Positions 1-9,742 of a stretch of DNA of 64,000 nt are shown here, one piece after another; the stretch's first letter is position 1; each line of letters opens with the position of its first letter. Source of the DNA: Ideonella benzenivorans. Its GTDB lineage: Bacteria; Pseudomonadota; Gammaproteobacteria; Burkholderiales; Burkholderiaceae_C. The notes beneath the pieces were generated by a model, which was given only the letters and a program-made list of their open reading frames with translations, had not been told where the DNA came from and did not search any database. The position numbers were made by a program, and so were the translations under genes. Where the stretch lies: contig NZ_JAGWCB010000012.1 in assembly GCF_020387415.1 (NCBI RefSeq), forward strand, positions 248,001-312,000. Reading direction: 5' to 3'.

Positions 1-2
1 GG

Positions 3-308
3 GCCGCCCGCTGGGTGGCCCAAGGGCGTGAAGCGACGGTGGCCGCCGTCCGCCAGCAGTTGAGCCAAGCGTTTGCCGACACGCCCTGGCCCTGGAACGA
101 CGCCACCGCCTCGCTGCAGGCCGTGCGGACCGAGAAACGGGCCACGTTTGCCTGCACCCCCGGTCTGCAGCGACCCGCGCCCACCCCCCTGCCCCGCCTG
201 GCGGTGGCCGGCGACCATGTCGCCGGGCCCTATCCCGCCACATTGGAGGGCGCGGTCCGCAGCGGAATCGCCGCGGTGCGGCATCTGTCAAGCCAGGAGG
301 GTCGTTGA
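3..308 (+). CDS. hpnE: HpnE-like FAD-dependent hydroxysqualene/phytoene desaturase, C-terminal fragment
   Basis: The reading frame is open from the first bases and stops at 306-308, so this is the 3' end of a gene that starts outside the window. About 101 residues are present. The tail carries the FAD-proximal pattern GDHVAGPYPATLEGAVRSG, typical of the C-terminus of amine-oxidase/phytoene-desaturase flavoproteins. The preceding EKRATFACTPGLQRP stretch is what I know from betaproteobacterial HpnE, which acts in squalene and hopanoid synthesis. A carotenoid desaturase is the main alternative, because the discriminating N-terminal part is missing. Confidence 0.7.
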   Translation, partial: AARWVAQGREATVAAVRQQLSQAFADTPWPWNDATASLQAVRTEKRATFACTPGLQRPAPTPLPRLAVAGDHVAGPYPATLEGAVRSGIAAVRHLSSQEGR

Positions 309-392
309 GCCCGGGCCCATTGCTGCAGCGCAACACATGGCCCCGGTGTCTTTTCGCCATGTAAAATGCAGCCTTCTCCTGGTCGGATTGCC

Positions 393-1178
393 ATGCAAAA
401 GAAAGACCCGCAAACGCCGAGCATCCAGGTCCTCGCACGTGCTTTCGCCCTGCTGGATGTCCTGGCGGCCCAACCGGACCCGGTCCCCCTGAAGGACCTG
501 AGCGAACGCACCGGGCTGCACCCGTCGACCGCCCACCGCATCCTGAACGATCTGGCCGCGGGCCGCCTTGTCGATCGCCCCGAAGCCGGCACCTACCGCC
601 TGGGCATGCGCCTGCTGGAGCTGGGCAATCTGGTGAAGGCCCGCCTCGACGTGCGTGAGGCCGCATTGGGCCCCATGCGAGAGCTCAACCGCCTGACCAA
701 CCAGCCAGTCAACCTGTCGGTGCGGCAAGGTGACGAGATCGTCTACATCGAGCGGACCTACAGCGAACGCTCGGGCATGCAGGTGGTGCGCGCCGTCGGC
801 GGCCGCGCCCCCTTGCACCTCACCTCCGTGGGCAAGCTGTTCCTGGCCTATGAAGAGCCTCAGCGCGTGCGCAGCTATGCCACACGCACCGGCCTCACCG
901 GCCACACCCGCAACAGCCTGACCACCCTGCCCGCGCTGGAGCGCGAGCTCTCACAGGTGCGACGCCAGGCCGTGGCGCGCGATGACGAGGAACTGGAGCT
1001 GGGCGTGCGCTGCATGGCCGCCGGCATCTTCGACGACCAGGGCAAGCTGGTGGCTGGGTTGTCGATCTCGGCCCCCAGCGACCGGCTGGAGGAATCGTGG
1101 ATGGAACGGGTGAAGTCCACCGCCAGCCAGATCTCCGCCGCGCTGGGCTACCGTGGGCCAGCGACACCGGTCGTCTGA
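393..1178 (+). CDS. IclR-family transcriptional regulator
   Basis: A 261-residue protein of normal IclR length. Residues about 8-60 form the winged helix-turn-helix (SIQVLARAFALLDVLA, then SERTGLHPSTAHRILNDL). Residues about 75-250 form the effector-binding IclR domain, with the conserved LHLTSVGKLFLA motif near the middle and GLSISAPSDRL near the end. I placed the start at MQKKDPQTP. A longer start at 366 is possible, but it sits inside a TAAAAT-like promoter element (366-370). The effector is unknown. The neighbours (desaturase end, PBP7) do not reveal a target operon. Confidence 0.85.
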   Translation: MQKKDPQTPSIQVLARAFALLDVLAAQPDPVPLKDLSERTGLHPSTAHRILNDLAAGRLVDRPEAGTYRLGMRLLELGNLVKARLDVREAALGPMRELNRLTNQPVNLSVRQGDEIVYIERTYSERSGMQVVRAVGGRAPLHLTSVGKLFLAYEEPQRVRSYATRTGLTGHTRNSLTTLPALERELSQVRRQAVARDDEELELGVRCMAAGIFDDQGKLVAGLSISAPSDRLEESWMERVKSTASQISAALGYRGPATPVV

Positions 1179-1218
1179 GACCGGGGCTCCAACGCGCGTT
1201 GGTCCCACCCCAAAAACA

Positions 1219-1246
1219 AAGGCAGCCTGTGGGCTGCCTTCTTTTT
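1219..1246. terminator. Bidirectional rho-independent terminator between the IclR gene and pbpG
   Basis: The arms AAGGCAGCC (1219-1227) and GGCTGCCTT (1232-1240) form a 9-bp stem with a 4-nt loop. It is followed by C then five T on the plus strand and is flanked by an A-rich run (1212-1220) that serves the minus strand. It lies between two convergent genes. Confidence 0.8.
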
Positions 1247-1271
1247 GATCCCGCGGGCGGCGGGATGACGC

Positions 1272-2426
1272 TCAGCTTGTCGGCTTGAGGCGGCTGTCCA
1301 GGGTACCGACCGGGGTCGGGTGGTTGGTCAACAACCACTTTCGGATGCGTTCGGCATCGGCGATGCGCGAGTACTTGCCGGCCGAATCCAGCAGCACCAG
1401 GATCAGCTTGCGGCCCGCCAGCTTGGCCTGCATGACCAGGCACTGGCCTGCTTCGGTGATGTAACCCGTTTTCTGCACCCCGATGTCCCAGTCTGGGCTC
1501 TTCACCAGGCGGTTGGTCGTGTGGTACTGCAGCTGCCGTGAGCCCACTTCCACCTGGTATTCCTGTGAGGTCGACAGCTGCCGGATCAGCGGCACCTGGG
1601 ATGCGGCCTTCACCAGCACCGCCAGATCCTGAGCGCTCGACTGGTTCTGACTCGACAGGCCCGTGGGTTCCACATAGCGGGTGTCGTGCATGCCCAGTTG
1701 GCGGGCCTTGGCATTCATCGCAGACACGAAGGCCGAGATGCCACCCGGGTAGTTGTGACCCAGCGCACTGGCGGCCCGGTTTTCGGAGGACATCAGCGCC
1801 AGGTGCAGCATCTGGCCCCGGGTCAGCTTGGTGCCCACGCGCAGACGCGAAGAGCTCATCTTCTCGGTGTCGACGTCGTCCTGCGTGATGGACAGCGTCT
1901 CGTCCATCGGCAGATGCGCCTCGGTCACCACCATCGCGGTCATCAGCTTGGTGATCGACGCGATCGGCAGCACGGCCTGGGAATTCTTGTTCAGCAGGAC
2001 CTCATTGGTGTCCTGGTCCAGCACGAAGGCCACGCTGCTGCGCAGCGACAGCGGATCGTCGGTCGAATGCAGGCCATACATCTGGCCGAAGGAGCGGGCC
2101 CCCGGCGCTGGCGTGAACGACGCGGGCTCCACCGGCTTGCGCTCCGGCGCCACGGCCTTGGCGGCATGCACCGGGCGCTGCGAGGAGGCCGAAGCGGTCC
2201 GGGTCCGCGGCTTGGCAGCCGCTGCCGTCTTGCGGGTCGAAGACGACTTGCTTGCGCTGCTCGACTTCTTGCTCTTGACACCGGAAGCCTTGCCGCTCGT
2301 CGACGCCTTGGCCGACGCACTGGCCTTGTGGTGCGAGCCCCCCTGGGCATCGGCCGCCCACGCGTGGGTTCCGGCCACCGAGGCCACCAAACAACACAGC
2401 GCCACCAAAGCCTTGTGAGATCTCAT
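1272..2426 (-). CDS. pbpG: D-alanyl-D-alanine endopeptidase, PBP7/8 type
   Basis: A serine peptidase of the S11 family that would act on periplasmic peptidoglycan. After a signal peptide (about residues 1-25, ending near THAWA) comes a long low-complexity Ser/Lys/Ala/Thr-rich segment to about residue 100. The catalytic domain follows, with the active-site tetrad in ASITKLMTAM (SxxK), SSENRAAS (SxN) and QKTGYITEAG (KTG). An ATG at 2432 also exists, but the GAAGG ribosome site at 2433-2437 touches it and is 6 bases from the ATG at 2426, so I chose 2426 (384 residues). A sigma-70-like promoter lies upstream at 2523-2551. Confidence 0.88.
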   Translation of the reverse strand: MRSHKALVALCCLVASVAGTHAWAADAQGGSHHKASASAKASTSGKASGVKSKKSSSASKSSSTRKTAAAAKPRTRTASASSQRPVHAAKAVAPERKPVEPASFTPAPGARSFGQMYGLHSTDDPLSLRSSVAFVLDQDTNEVLLNKNSQAVLPIASITKLMTAMVVTEAHLPMDETLSITQDDVDTEKMSSSRLRVGTKLTRGQMLHLALMSSENRAASALGHNYPGGISAFVSAMNAKARQLGMHDTRYVEPTGLSSQNQSSAQDLAVLVKAASQVPLIRQLSTSQEYQVEVGSRQLQYHTTNRLVKSPDWDIGVQKTGYITEAGQCLVMQAKLAGRKLILVLLDSAGKYSRIADAERIRKWLLTNHPTPVGTLDSRLKPTS

Positions 2427-2522
2427 CTTCATCCTTCGCGTCGTCTCTCGCAGTCAGGCAGCCCCTGCCGGTGTCACCCACCACACCGGGACGACTTTGT
2501 CGCCCTCTTGAAACACAGTTTC

Positions 2523-2551
2523 ATTATCGCCCCCTGAGTTCCCCATGGCAA
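2523..2551 (-). promoter_or_regulatory. Putative sigma-70 promoter of pbpG
   Basis: On the minus strand TTGCCA (2551-2546) is followed after exactly 17 bases by GATAAT (2528-2523). The start codon of pbpG lies about 97 bases further on. The match is by eye. Confidence 0.55.
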
Positions 2552-2553
2552 TG

Positions 2554-2582
2554 AAAAAAGACATGCAAGACATTGACTTGCA
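2554..2582 (-). terminator. Putative terminator after leuA
   Basis: On the minus strand TGCAAG (2582-2577) and CTTGCA (2569-2564) form a 6-bp hairpin with a 7-base loop. It is followed by TGTC and six T (to 2554), 28 bases beyond the leuA stop codon. The stem is short, so strength is uncertain. The same perfect inverted repeat could alternatively be an operator, being immediately upstream of the pbpG promoter. Confidence 0.5.
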
Positions 2583-2609
2583 CGTCCTTCCTCAAGTGCC
2601 AGGGTGTAC

Positions 2610-4151
2610 TCAGCCCTGGGCGGCCACACGCTCCACGCCGGCGTGCAGCTTGCTCAACGCAGACAGATAGGCTTTGGCTGACGCGACCACGATATCCGGA
2701 TCGGACCCCACGCCATTGACAATGCGCCCCCCCAGCTGCAGCCGGAAGGTCACCTCGCCCTGGGATTCTGTGCTGCCCGAGGTGATCGCATTGACGGAAT
2801 AAAGCACCATCTCCGCACCACTTTGGACCTTGGACTCGATGGCCTTGAGCGTGGCATCCACCGGACCATTGCCTTCGCTCTCGACCACCGTTTCCTGCCC
2901 GCCCATCGTAAGCACGACACGTGCCCGCGGACGCTCACCGGTCTCGGAATGCTGGGACAGAGACACGAACCGGTAGAAATCGGGCTCGGCGGCGCGCGAA
3001 CTGTCGCCCACCAGCGCAATGATGTCTTCGTCGAAGATCTCGCTCTTGCGGTCGGCCAGATCCTTGAAACGGGCGAAGGCGGCGTTCAGGTCCGCCTCCG
3101 AGGCCAGCTCCACCCCCAGCTCCTGCAGACGCTGCTTGAAGGCATTGCGCCCAGACAGCTTGCCCAGCACCAGCTTGTTGGCCGCCCAGCCCACGTCCTC
3201 GGCCCGCATGATCTCGTAGGTGTCACGCGCCTTCAGCACACCATCCTGGTGGATGCCGGAAGCGTGCGCAAAGGCGTTCGCTCCCACCACGGCCTTGTTG
3301 GGTTGCACCACGAAGCCAGTGGTCTGGCTGACCAGGCGGGAGGCCGGCACGATCTGGGTCGTGTCGATGCCCACCTCGAGACCGAAGTAGTCGCGGCGGG
3401 TCCTGACCGCCATCACCACCTCTTCCAGCGAGCAGTTGCCGGCGCGTTCACCCAGGCCGTTGATCGTGCACTCGACCTGCCGCGCCCCACCGATCTTCAC
3501 CCCGGCCAGGGAGTTGGCCACCGCCATGCCCAGGTCGTTGTGGCAGTGCACCGACCAGATGGCCTTGTCCGAATTGGGCACCCGCTCGCGCAGATGCTTG
3601 ATGAAGTTGCCGTAGAGCTCGGGGATGGCGTAGCCGACCGTATCGGGGATGTTGATGGTCGTCGCGCCTTCGGCGATGACCGCCTCCACCACCCGGGCCA
3701 GGAAATCCGGCTCCGAGCGGTAGCCGTCTTCGGCCGAGAACTCGATGTCCGCGCACAGGTTGCGGGCGAAACGCACCGACAACCGGGCCTGCTCCAGCAC
3801 CTCTTCCGGCGTCATCCGCAGCTTCTTTTCCATGTGCAGCGGGCTGGTCGCGATGAAGGTGTGGATGCGGCTGCGGGCCGCGCCGGCCAGCGCCTCGGCC
3901 GCCCGGCTGATGTCGCGGTCATTGGCGCGGGCCAGCGAGCAGACCGTGGAATCCTTGATCTGGTTGGCGATCGTGCGCACAGCCTCAAAGTCGCCGTTCG
4001 AGGCGGCGGCGAAACCTGCCTCGATCACATCCACGCGCAGACGCTCCAGTTGGCGCGCAATGCGCACCTTCTCTTCACGGGTCATGGAGGCCCCGGGGGA
4101 CTGCTCACCGTCACGCAACGTGGTGTCGAAAATGATGAGCTTGTCGGTCAT
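2610..4151 (-). CDS. leuA: 2-isopropylmalate synthase
   Basis: Condenses 2-ketoisovalerate with acetyl-CoA, the first committed step of leucine synthesis. The 513-residue length is normal. The N-terminal TIM barrel opens with [16 protein letters not shown] (metal-binding Asp and catalytic Arg) and contains the metal motif [16 protein letters not shown]. The C-terminal third is the LeuA allosteric (leucine feedback) domain with the acidic linker [14 protein letters not shown]. The ATG at 4151 has AGGAG 8 bases upstream. It is last in the minus-strand block ilvB-ilvH-ilvC-pssA-leuA and is preceded by its own leader peptide and attenuator-like hairpin, so leucine-dependent attenuation is likely. 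Confidence 0.96.
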   Translation of the reverse strand: MTDKLIIFDTTLRDGEQSPGASMTREEKVRIARQLERLRVDVIEAGFAAASNGDFEAVRTIANQIKDSTVCSLARANDRDISRAAEALAGAARSRIHTFIATSPLHMEKKLRMTPEEVLEQARLSVRFARNLCADIEFSAEDGYRSEPDFLARVVEAVIAEGATTINIPDTVGYAIPELYGNFIKHLRERVPNSDKAIWSVHCHNDLGMAVANSLAGVKIGGARQVECTINGLGERAGNCSLEEVVMAVRTRRDYFGLEVGIDTTQIVPASRLVSQTTGFVVQPNKAVVGANAFAHASGIHQDGVLKARDTYEIMRAEDVGWAANKLVLGKLSGRNAFKQRLQELGVELASEADLNAAFARFKDLADRKSEIFDEDIIALVGDSSRAAEPDFYRFVSLSQHSETGERPRARVVLTMGGQETVVESEGNGPVDATLKAIESKVQSGAEMVLYSVNAITSGSTESQGEVTFRLQLGGRIVNGVGSDPDIVVASAKAYLSALSKLHAGVERVAAQG

Positions 4152-4219
4152 GCGGAAATCTCCTGGAACGCTGCGGCGGCCTGGACGGCAACCCGGTGGG
4201 AACGGAAGGTGAAGGACAT
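4148..4219 (-). CDS. Possible 23-residue upstream ORF overlapping the leuA start
   Basis: The minus strand from ATG 4219 reads a 23-codon ORF (begins [12 protein letters not shown], ends AFQEISA). Its TGA overlaps the leuA ATG as ATGA. A GGAG ribosome site lies 6 bases before its start, so translation of this ORF could feed ribosomes into leuA by coupling. It lies downstream of the attenuator hairpin, so only read-through transcripts carry it. No family is recognised. It may be a real coupling peptide or a chance ORF; conservation in related genomes would decide. Confidence 0.35.
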   Translation of the reverse strand: MSFTFRSHRVAVQAAAAFQEISA

Positions 4220-4254
4220 GGACGTCTCCGGTGGAAATGCACGCAGCCGGAGGT

Positions 4255-4293
4255 CAAAGAAAAACGGCCCGCTGCGATGCGCTGGCGGGCCGT
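4255..4293 (-). promoter_or_regulatory. leuA transcription attenuator (terminator hairpin)
   Basis: On the minus strand ACGGCCCGC (4293-4285) pairs perfectly with GCGGGCCGT (4272-4264). It is followed by TTTTTCTTT (to 4256), a textbook intrinsic terminator placed before, not after, a biosynthetic gene. It lies 43 bases after the stop of the leucine-rich leader peptide and about 104 bases before leuA. The leader contains GCGGGC (4349-4344), a second copy of part of the 3' arm, which can pair with the 5' arm and so act as antiterminator. Family knowledge: attenuation by leader peptides is the standard control of leu operons in proteobacteria. Confidence 0.75.
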
Positions 4294-4336
4294 GATCCGA
4301 AAAAATGGTTCGGTGAACTTCGATGGACGTGTTCGA

Positions 4337-4405
4337 TCAGCGTGCCCGCAGACTGGCTAGGGGCAGCGATAGCAGCAGAGCGCAGGCCATCACGATCGAG
4401 TTCAT
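4337..4405 (-). CDS. leuL: Leucine-rich leader peptide of leuA (22 aa)
   Basis: A 22-codon ORF read from ATG 4405 to TGA 4337. Codons 10-16 encode Leu-Leu-Leu-Ser-Leu-Pro-Leu and codon 19 another Leu, so 6 of 22 residues are leucine, with Ile4 and Val5 too. Two of the Leu codons are CTA, rare in DNA this GC-rich, which fits a ribosome-stalling sensor. It is followed by the terminator at 4255-4293. There is no ribosome site. The TATACT element at 4413-4418 would put the transcript start at or one base before the A of ATG, so the peptide may be translated from a leaderless message. Confidence 0.72.
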   Translation of the reverse strand: MNSIVMACALLLSLPLASLRAR

Positions 4406-4412
4406 GTTTTCA

Positions 4413-4418
4413 AGTATA
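4413..4418 (-). promoter_or_regulatory. -10 element of the leuA leader promoter
   Basis: TATACT on the minus strand, one mismatch from the sigma-70 consensus, seven bases before the leader ATG and just after the pssA stop codon. No good -35 hexamer is seen 16-18 bases upstream (inside pssA), suggesting either activator dependence or a weak promoter. Confidence 0.5.
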
Positions 4419-4423
4419 GCGTC

Positions 4424-5269
4424 TCAGTGCAGACCACGCTCATCGGGTTCGTCCTTGGAGGTGGAAATCACGCTCACCGGACGCCCCTTCATGCGCTTGT
4501 AGCCGTACACCGCGTAGCCCGACACGCCATAAATGCAGAACAGGCCGAACAGCACGATGGGAGGGTGGATGTTGATGATGGCGATGCCCAGCGCGATCAG
4601 CACGATGACGATGAAGGGCACGCTGCGCTTCAGGCTGATGTCCTTGAAGCTGTAGAACGGCACGTTGGTGACCATCGTCAGCCCCGCGTACAGGGCGAAG
4701 GCAAAGGCCGTCCAGGTGAGCGCCGGGGAACCGACGACATTCTTGATGCCCTGGTCATCGACGACCCAGATGAAGCCGACCACCATGGCTGCCGCGGCCG
4801 GGCTGGGCATGCCCTGGAAGAAGCGCTTGTCGACGATGCCGATGTTGGTGTTGAAACGCGCCAGACGCAGCGCGGCGCACGCGCAGTAGACGAAGGCGGC
4901 GATCCAGCCGGCCTTGCCCAGGCCCTTGAGGGCCCATTCATAGACGATCAGGGCCGGCGCGGCGCCAAAGCACACCATGTCGGACAGGCTGTCCATCTGC
5001 TCGCCGAAGGCGCTCTGGGTGTGGGTCAGCCGGGCCACACGGCCATCCAGGCTGTCCAGCACGGCCGCGCAGAACACGCCGACGGCGGCCATGTCGAAGC
5101 GCCCGTTCATGGCCATCACTACTGCGTAGAAGCCGCCGAACAGGGCGCCCAGCGTGAACAGGTTCGGAAGTATGTAGATGCCACGACGCCGGCGACGCGG
5201 CGGCATGTCGTCCAGATCCTGGTCGTCATCATCCAGGGCATCCGGAACGTGCGGAGTCAAATCGGTCAT
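4424..5269 (-). CDS. pssA: CDP-diacylglycerol-serine O-phosphatidyltransferase
   Basis: Integral membrane enzyme making phosphatidylserine, the precursor of phosphatidylethanolamine. The CDP-alcohol phosphotransferase signature is complete: DGRVARLTHTQSAFGEQMDS continuing to LSD, with all the Asp/Gly/Arg residues of D-G-x2-A-R-x8-G-x3-D-x3-D. Several hydrophobic helices follow, and the N-terminus has an Arg-rich patch (PPRRRRRG) before the first one. The 281-residue length fits the type II membrane-bound Pss common in betaproteobacteria. It lies between ilvC (107-base gap) and the leuA leader, all on the minus strand. Confidence 0.93.
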   Translation of the reverse strand: MTDLTPHVPDALDDDDQDLDDMPPRRRRRGIYILPNLFTLGALFGGFYAVVMAMNGRFDMAAVGVFCAAVLDSLDGRVARLTHTQSAFGEQMDSLSDMVCFGAAPALIVYEWALKGLGKAGWIAAFVYCACAALRLARFNTNIGIVDKRFFQGMPSPAAAAMVVGFIWVVDDQGIKNVVGSPALTWTAFAFALYAGLTMVTNVPFYSFKDISLKRSVPFIVIVLIALGIAIINIHPPIVLFGLFCIYGVSGYAVYGYKRMKGRPVSVISTSKDEPDERGLH

Positions 5270-5319
5270 GGGAAAGAGGATACCTCAGCGTCCCGGGCCC
5301 CACCGGCCCGCCAACGCAA

Positions 5320-5341
5320 CGGGCCGCCCGCAGGCGGCCCG
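5320..5341 (-). terminator. GC-only hairpin between ilvC and pssA
   Basis: GGGCCGCC (5321-5328) and GGCGGCCC (5333-5340) form an 8-bp stem, extended by one C-G pair, with a 4-base loop. No T-run follows on the minus strand, so it may only pause polymerase or protect mRNA ends rather than fully separate ilvC from pssA. Confidence 0.4.
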
Positions 5342-5376
5342 CTGGACAGAGGGCAGCCAGAGGCCGCCCGTCTGCA

Positions 5377-6447
<1,071 letters not shown>

Positions 6448-6939
6448 TCAGACGCGCAGGATGCGCTCGCCGCGACCGATCCCGCTGGAGCCGGTGCGCA
6501 CGGTTTCGAGGATGGCGGTGCGGTCGATCGCCTCGATGAAGGCGTCGAGCTTGCCTGCGTCCCCGGTCAGTTCGATGGTGTAGCTCTTCTCGGTCACGTC
6601 GATGATGCGGCCACGGAAGATGTCGGCCATGCGCTTCATCTCCTCGCGTTCCTTGCCCACGGCACGGACCTTGATCAGCATGAGCTCACGCTCGGTGTAG
6701 TGGCCTTCGGTCAGGTCAACGACCTTGACCACGTCGACCAGCCGGTTCAGGTGCTTGGTGATCTGCTCGATCACCTCGTCCGAACCGTTGGTGACGACCG
6801 TCATGCGCGACAGCGACGGATCTTCCGTCGGCGCCACGGTCAGGCTCTCGATGTTGTAGCCGCGGGCGGAAAACAGGGCCACCACACGGGACAGGGCGCC
6901 GGGCTCGTTCTCGAGCAGCACCGCGATGATGTGTTTCAT
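6448..6939 (-). CDS. ilvH: Acetolactate synthase small (regulatory) subunit
   Basis: A 163-residue regulatory partner of IlvB conferring valine feedback. The N-terminal ACT domain begins MKHIIAVLLENEPGALSRVVALFSARGYNIESL. The C-terminal half (LMLIKVRAVGKEREEMKRMADIF) is the second regulatory domain. An in-frame ATG two codons upstream (6945) lies one base from the AGGAG ribosome site, whereas the ATG at 6939 is 7 bases away, so 6939 is the likely start. It lies 164 bases after ilvB and 54 before ilvC. Confidence 0.95.
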   Translation of the reverse strand: MKHIIAVLLENEPGALSRVVALFSARGYNIESLTVAPTEDPSLSRMTVVTNGSDEVIEQITKHLNRLVDVVKVVDLTEGHYTERELMLIKVRAVGKEREEMKRMADIFRGRIIDVTEKSYTIELTGDAGKLDAFIEAIDRTAILETVRTGSSGIGRGERILRV

Positions 6940-7103
6940 GTGCATTCTCCTGGCGCGCTCTTCAGGATGACGGCGGTAACCGCCATCCCTTGGCCACGCC
7001 GCATTGGCACGGTTGGGACAATCTCAGCCTCGGCTGCGGGAACCCCCTGAGCCAGCGCAGTCGGCGGCGCGGTAACGCCATCGCCCCGCCAGCCCGAAGG
7101 CGC

Positions 7104-8909
7104 TCACAGGTCCTCGGCGCCGAGCAGCATCTCCGAGAGACCCTTGCCCGCCTTGACCATGGGCCAGACGTTCTCGGTCGGGTCGGTGCGCACGTCCAGG
7201 AAGACGGTGCGGTCCTTCAGACGCATCATCTCCTTCAGGGCCGGTTCGATCTCCGAGGGCTTCTCGATCTTGATGCCGACGTGGCCATAGGCCTCGGCCA
7301 GCTTCACGAAGTCCGGCAACGCATCCATGTAGCTGCTGGAGTAGCGGCCTTCGTAGTCAATCTCCTGCCACTGCCGCACCATGCCCAGGTAGCGGTTGTT
7401 CAAGGCGATGATCTTGACCGGCGTCTTGTACTGCTGGCAGGTCGACAGTTCCTGGATGCACATCTGGATCGAGCCTTCGCCGGTGATGCAGAACACATCC
7501 GACTGCGGCTTGGCCAGCTTGATGCCCATGGCATACGGCAGGCCCACGCCCATCGTGCCCAGGCCGCCGGAGTTGATCCAGCGGCGCGGCTCGTCAAAGC
7601 GGTAGTACTGGGCGGCCCACATCTGGTGCTGCCCCACGTCCGAGGTGATGTAGGTGTCGGTGCCGCGGGTCATCTCCCACAGCGCCTCGATCACCTGCTG
7701 CGGCTTGATCACATCCGGGCTGCGCCGATAGGCCAGGCACTCGCGGCGGCGCCATTCATTGATCTGGCTCCACCACTGGGAGATCACCGCGGTGTCGGGC
7801 TTCTGCTGCGCTTCCTTGATCTGGGCGATCAGTTCCTGCAGCACGTCCTTCACGTCCCCGACGATGGGGATGTCCACCTTGACCCGCTTCGAGATCGACG
7901 AGGGGTCGATGTCGATGTGGATGATCTTGCGCTCCACCGAAGCGAAGTGCTTGGGGTTGCCGATCACCCGGTCGTCAAAACGTGCGCCCACGGCCAGCAG
8001 CACATCGCAGTTCTGCATGGTCATGTTGGCTTCGTAGGTACCGTGCATGCCGGGCATGCCCAGGAACTTCGGGTCCGAGGCCGGTGTGGCGCCCAGGCCC
8101 ATCAGCGTGTTGGTGACCGGGAAGCCCAGCAGATCGGACAGCTGGCGCAGTTCGGTCGAGGCGTTGCCCAGGATGACCCCACCGCCCGAATAGATATAGG
8201 GGCGCTTGGCATTCAGCAGCAGCTGCACCGCCTTGCGAATCTGCCCTCCATGCCCCTTCTTCACCGGGTTGTACGAGCGCATCTCGACGTGCTCGGGGTA
8301 GTGGAAGGGGGCCGTCTTCAGCGAGACGTCCTTGGGAATGTCCACCACCACCGGGCCGGGACGGCCGGTGCGGGCAATGTGGAAGGCCTTCTTGATCGTG
8401 GCCGCCAGGTCGCGCACATCCTTGACCAGGAAGTTGTGCTTGACCACCGGGCGCGTGATGCCCACGGTGTCGCATTCCTGGAAGGCATCCAGGCCAATGG
8501 CGGTGGTCGGCACCTGGCCGGTGATCACCACCAGCGGGATCGAATCCATGTAGGCGGTGGCAATGCCGGTCACGGCATTCGTCACCCCGGGGCCGGAGGT
8601 GACCAGGGCCACCCCGACGTCGCCGGTCGCACGGGCATAGCCGTCGGCGGCATGGACTGCGGCCTGCTCATGACGCACCAGCACGTGCTGGATGCTGTCC
8701 TGCTGGTACAGCGCGTCGTAAATGTAGAGAACCGAGCCACCCGGGTAACCCCAGATGTGCTTGACACCCTCGGCCTGCAGACAGCGCACGAGGATCTGGG
8801 AGCCATTGAGCTCCTTGGGGGAAGCGGAAGACGTGGAGGAAGCGTTCGGAGAGATGGCGCGCCCTTCGGAAGGGGCGGCCCGCTTGACGTCCGCGGCAGA
8901 CATGTTCAT
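7104..8909 (-). CDS. ilvB: Acetolactate synthase large (catalytic) subunit, biosynthetic type
   Basis: Thiamine-diphosphate enzyme condensing two pyruvates (or pyruvate with 2-ketobutyrate). It has 601 residues with a 35-residue low-complexity N-terminal extension. The catalytic Glu sits in [19 protein letters not shown]. The TPP/Mg motif is [14 protein letters not shown] ending in [10 protein letters not shown] (GEGS in place of the commoner GDGS). The start at 8909 has AGAGG 6 bases upstream. First gene of the minus-strand ilv block, divergent from the sigma factor gene. The 260-base gap holds no leucine/valine/isoleucine-rich leader ORF that I could find, in contrast to leuA. Confidence 0.96.
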   Translation of the reverse strand: MNMSAADVKRAAPSEGRAISPNASSTSSASPKELNGSQILVRCLQAEGVKHIWGYPGGSVLYIYDALYQQDSIQHVLVRHEQAAVHAADGYARATGDVGVALVTSGPGVTNAVTGIATAYMDSIPLVVITGQVPTTAIGLDAFQECDTVGITRPVVKHNFLVKDVRDLAATIKKAFHIARTGRPGPVVVDIPKDVSLKTAPFHYPEHVEMRSYNPVKKGHGGQIRKAVQLLLNAKRPYIYSGGGVILGNASTELRQLSDLLGFPVTNTLMGLGATPASDPKFLGMPGMHGTYEANMTMQNCDVLLAVGARFDDRVIGNPKHFASVERKIIHIDIDPSSISKRVKVDIPIVGDVKDVLQELIAQIKEAQQKPDTAVISQWWSQINEWRRRECLAYRRSPDVIKPQQVIEALWEMTRGTDTYITSDVGQHQMWAAQYYRFDEPRRWINSGGLGTMGVGLPYAMGIKLAKPQSDVFCITGEGSIQMCIQELSTCQQYKTPVKIIALNNRYLGMVRQWQEIDYEGRYSSSYMDALPDFVKLAEAYGHVGIKIEKPSEIEPALKEMMRLKDRTVFLDVRTDPTENVWPMVKAGKGLSEMLLGAEDL

Positions 8910-9169
8910 TTCGAACCTCTGTGAATTTCTCTGACGAAAAACCTTCGGTGCCCCTCCCCGCGCCCTCGTGAGGCGGGATTGGAACCTGCGCGGTCAACAA
9001 TCGCCGGCACCCGCGGTCGGGGCGGCCTGAGGACCTGTTCGCAATAGTGCGAGCGGGCATTATGACATCACTCGGAACCGCCGACCGCGCCGCGCCATGC
9101 TGCAATGACATAATCCGCCTTCCCCAGACCGGTCCACCCGCCGTTTGTATCGGGTGGATTTCGCAGCTC

Positions 9170-9742
9170 GTGGCTTCCGACAAAGAACTTACCGACTTCC
9201 TGAAAAGCATCGACAAGCGCGCCTTCAAGCGGACGGTCTACACCGTGCGCGATGAGGATGCCGCCTTGGACATCGTTCAGGACGCCATGATCCGCCTGGC
9301 CGAGAAATACGCCGACCGCCCTGCGGCGGAGCTGCCCCTGCTGTTCCAGCGCATCCTCTCCAATGCCACGATGGACTGGTTTCGTCGCCGCAAAGTGCGT
9401 CAGGCGGTGGAACAGAGCCTGTCCGACTTCGACGGACCGGATGGCAGCGACGGCGGCGACTTCGACCTGCTGGAACTGCTCGAGACCGCCGAAGGCAGCC
9501 TGGGCTCGGAAAGCGCCGCCGACACGGTGGGGCGGGAACAGATCCTGCTCGCGATCGAACAGGAGGTGGCCCAGTTGCCCACCCGTCAACGGGAGGCCTT
9601 CCTGCTGCGTTACTGGGAAGAACTCGATGTGGCTGAAACCGCCAGTGTGATGGGGTGCTCGGAAGGCAGTGTCAAGACGCACTGCTCCCGGGCCGTGCAT
9701 GCACTGGCGAAGTCACTCAAAGCCAAGGGGATTGCGCCGTGA
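9170..9742 (+). CDS. RNA polymerase sigma-70 family (ECF-type) sigma factor
   Basis: About 190 residues. Region 2 spans roughly residues 8-75 (KRAFKRTVYTVRDEDAALDIVQDAMIRLAEKY, then TMDWFRRRK). Region 4 is near the end (LPTRQREAFLLRYWEELDVAETASVMGCSEGSVKTHCSRAVHAL), with a recognisable helix-turn-helix. Between them lies an acidic Asp/Gly-rich linker (DGPDGSDGGDFD). I chose GTG 9170 (MASDKELTDFLKS) because homologues I know start there; upstream in-frame codons are not protein-like. Its TGA overlaps the next start as GTGA. The adjacent membrane-anchored DUF3619 protein is a candidate regulator. Confidence 0.85.
   Translation: MASDKELTDFLKSIDKRAFKRTVYTVRDEDAALDIVQDAMIRLAEKYADRPAAELPLLFQRILSNATMDWFRRRKVRQAVEQSLSDFDGPDGSDGGDFDLLELLETAEGSLGSESAADTVGREQILLAIEQEVAQLPTRQREAFLLRYWEELDVAETASVMGCSEGSVKTHCSRAVHALAKSLKAKGIAP

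Noticed and set aside
6990-8924. A 644-codon plus-strand ORF opposite ilvB, and similar long antisense ORFs (for example 12700-15264, 2823-4295, 18845-20839)
   Set aside because: They mirror strongly conserved genes on the other strand, have His/Gly/Arg/Gln-rich composition typical of GC-rich antisense frames, and show no family motifs or ribosome sites.
8910-9169. Search for an attenuator leader peptide upstream of ilvB
   Set aside because: The only ATG-initiated ORF in the gap runs into ilvB out of frame and is not enriched in Leu, Ile or Val; no terminator hairpin with a T-run was found.
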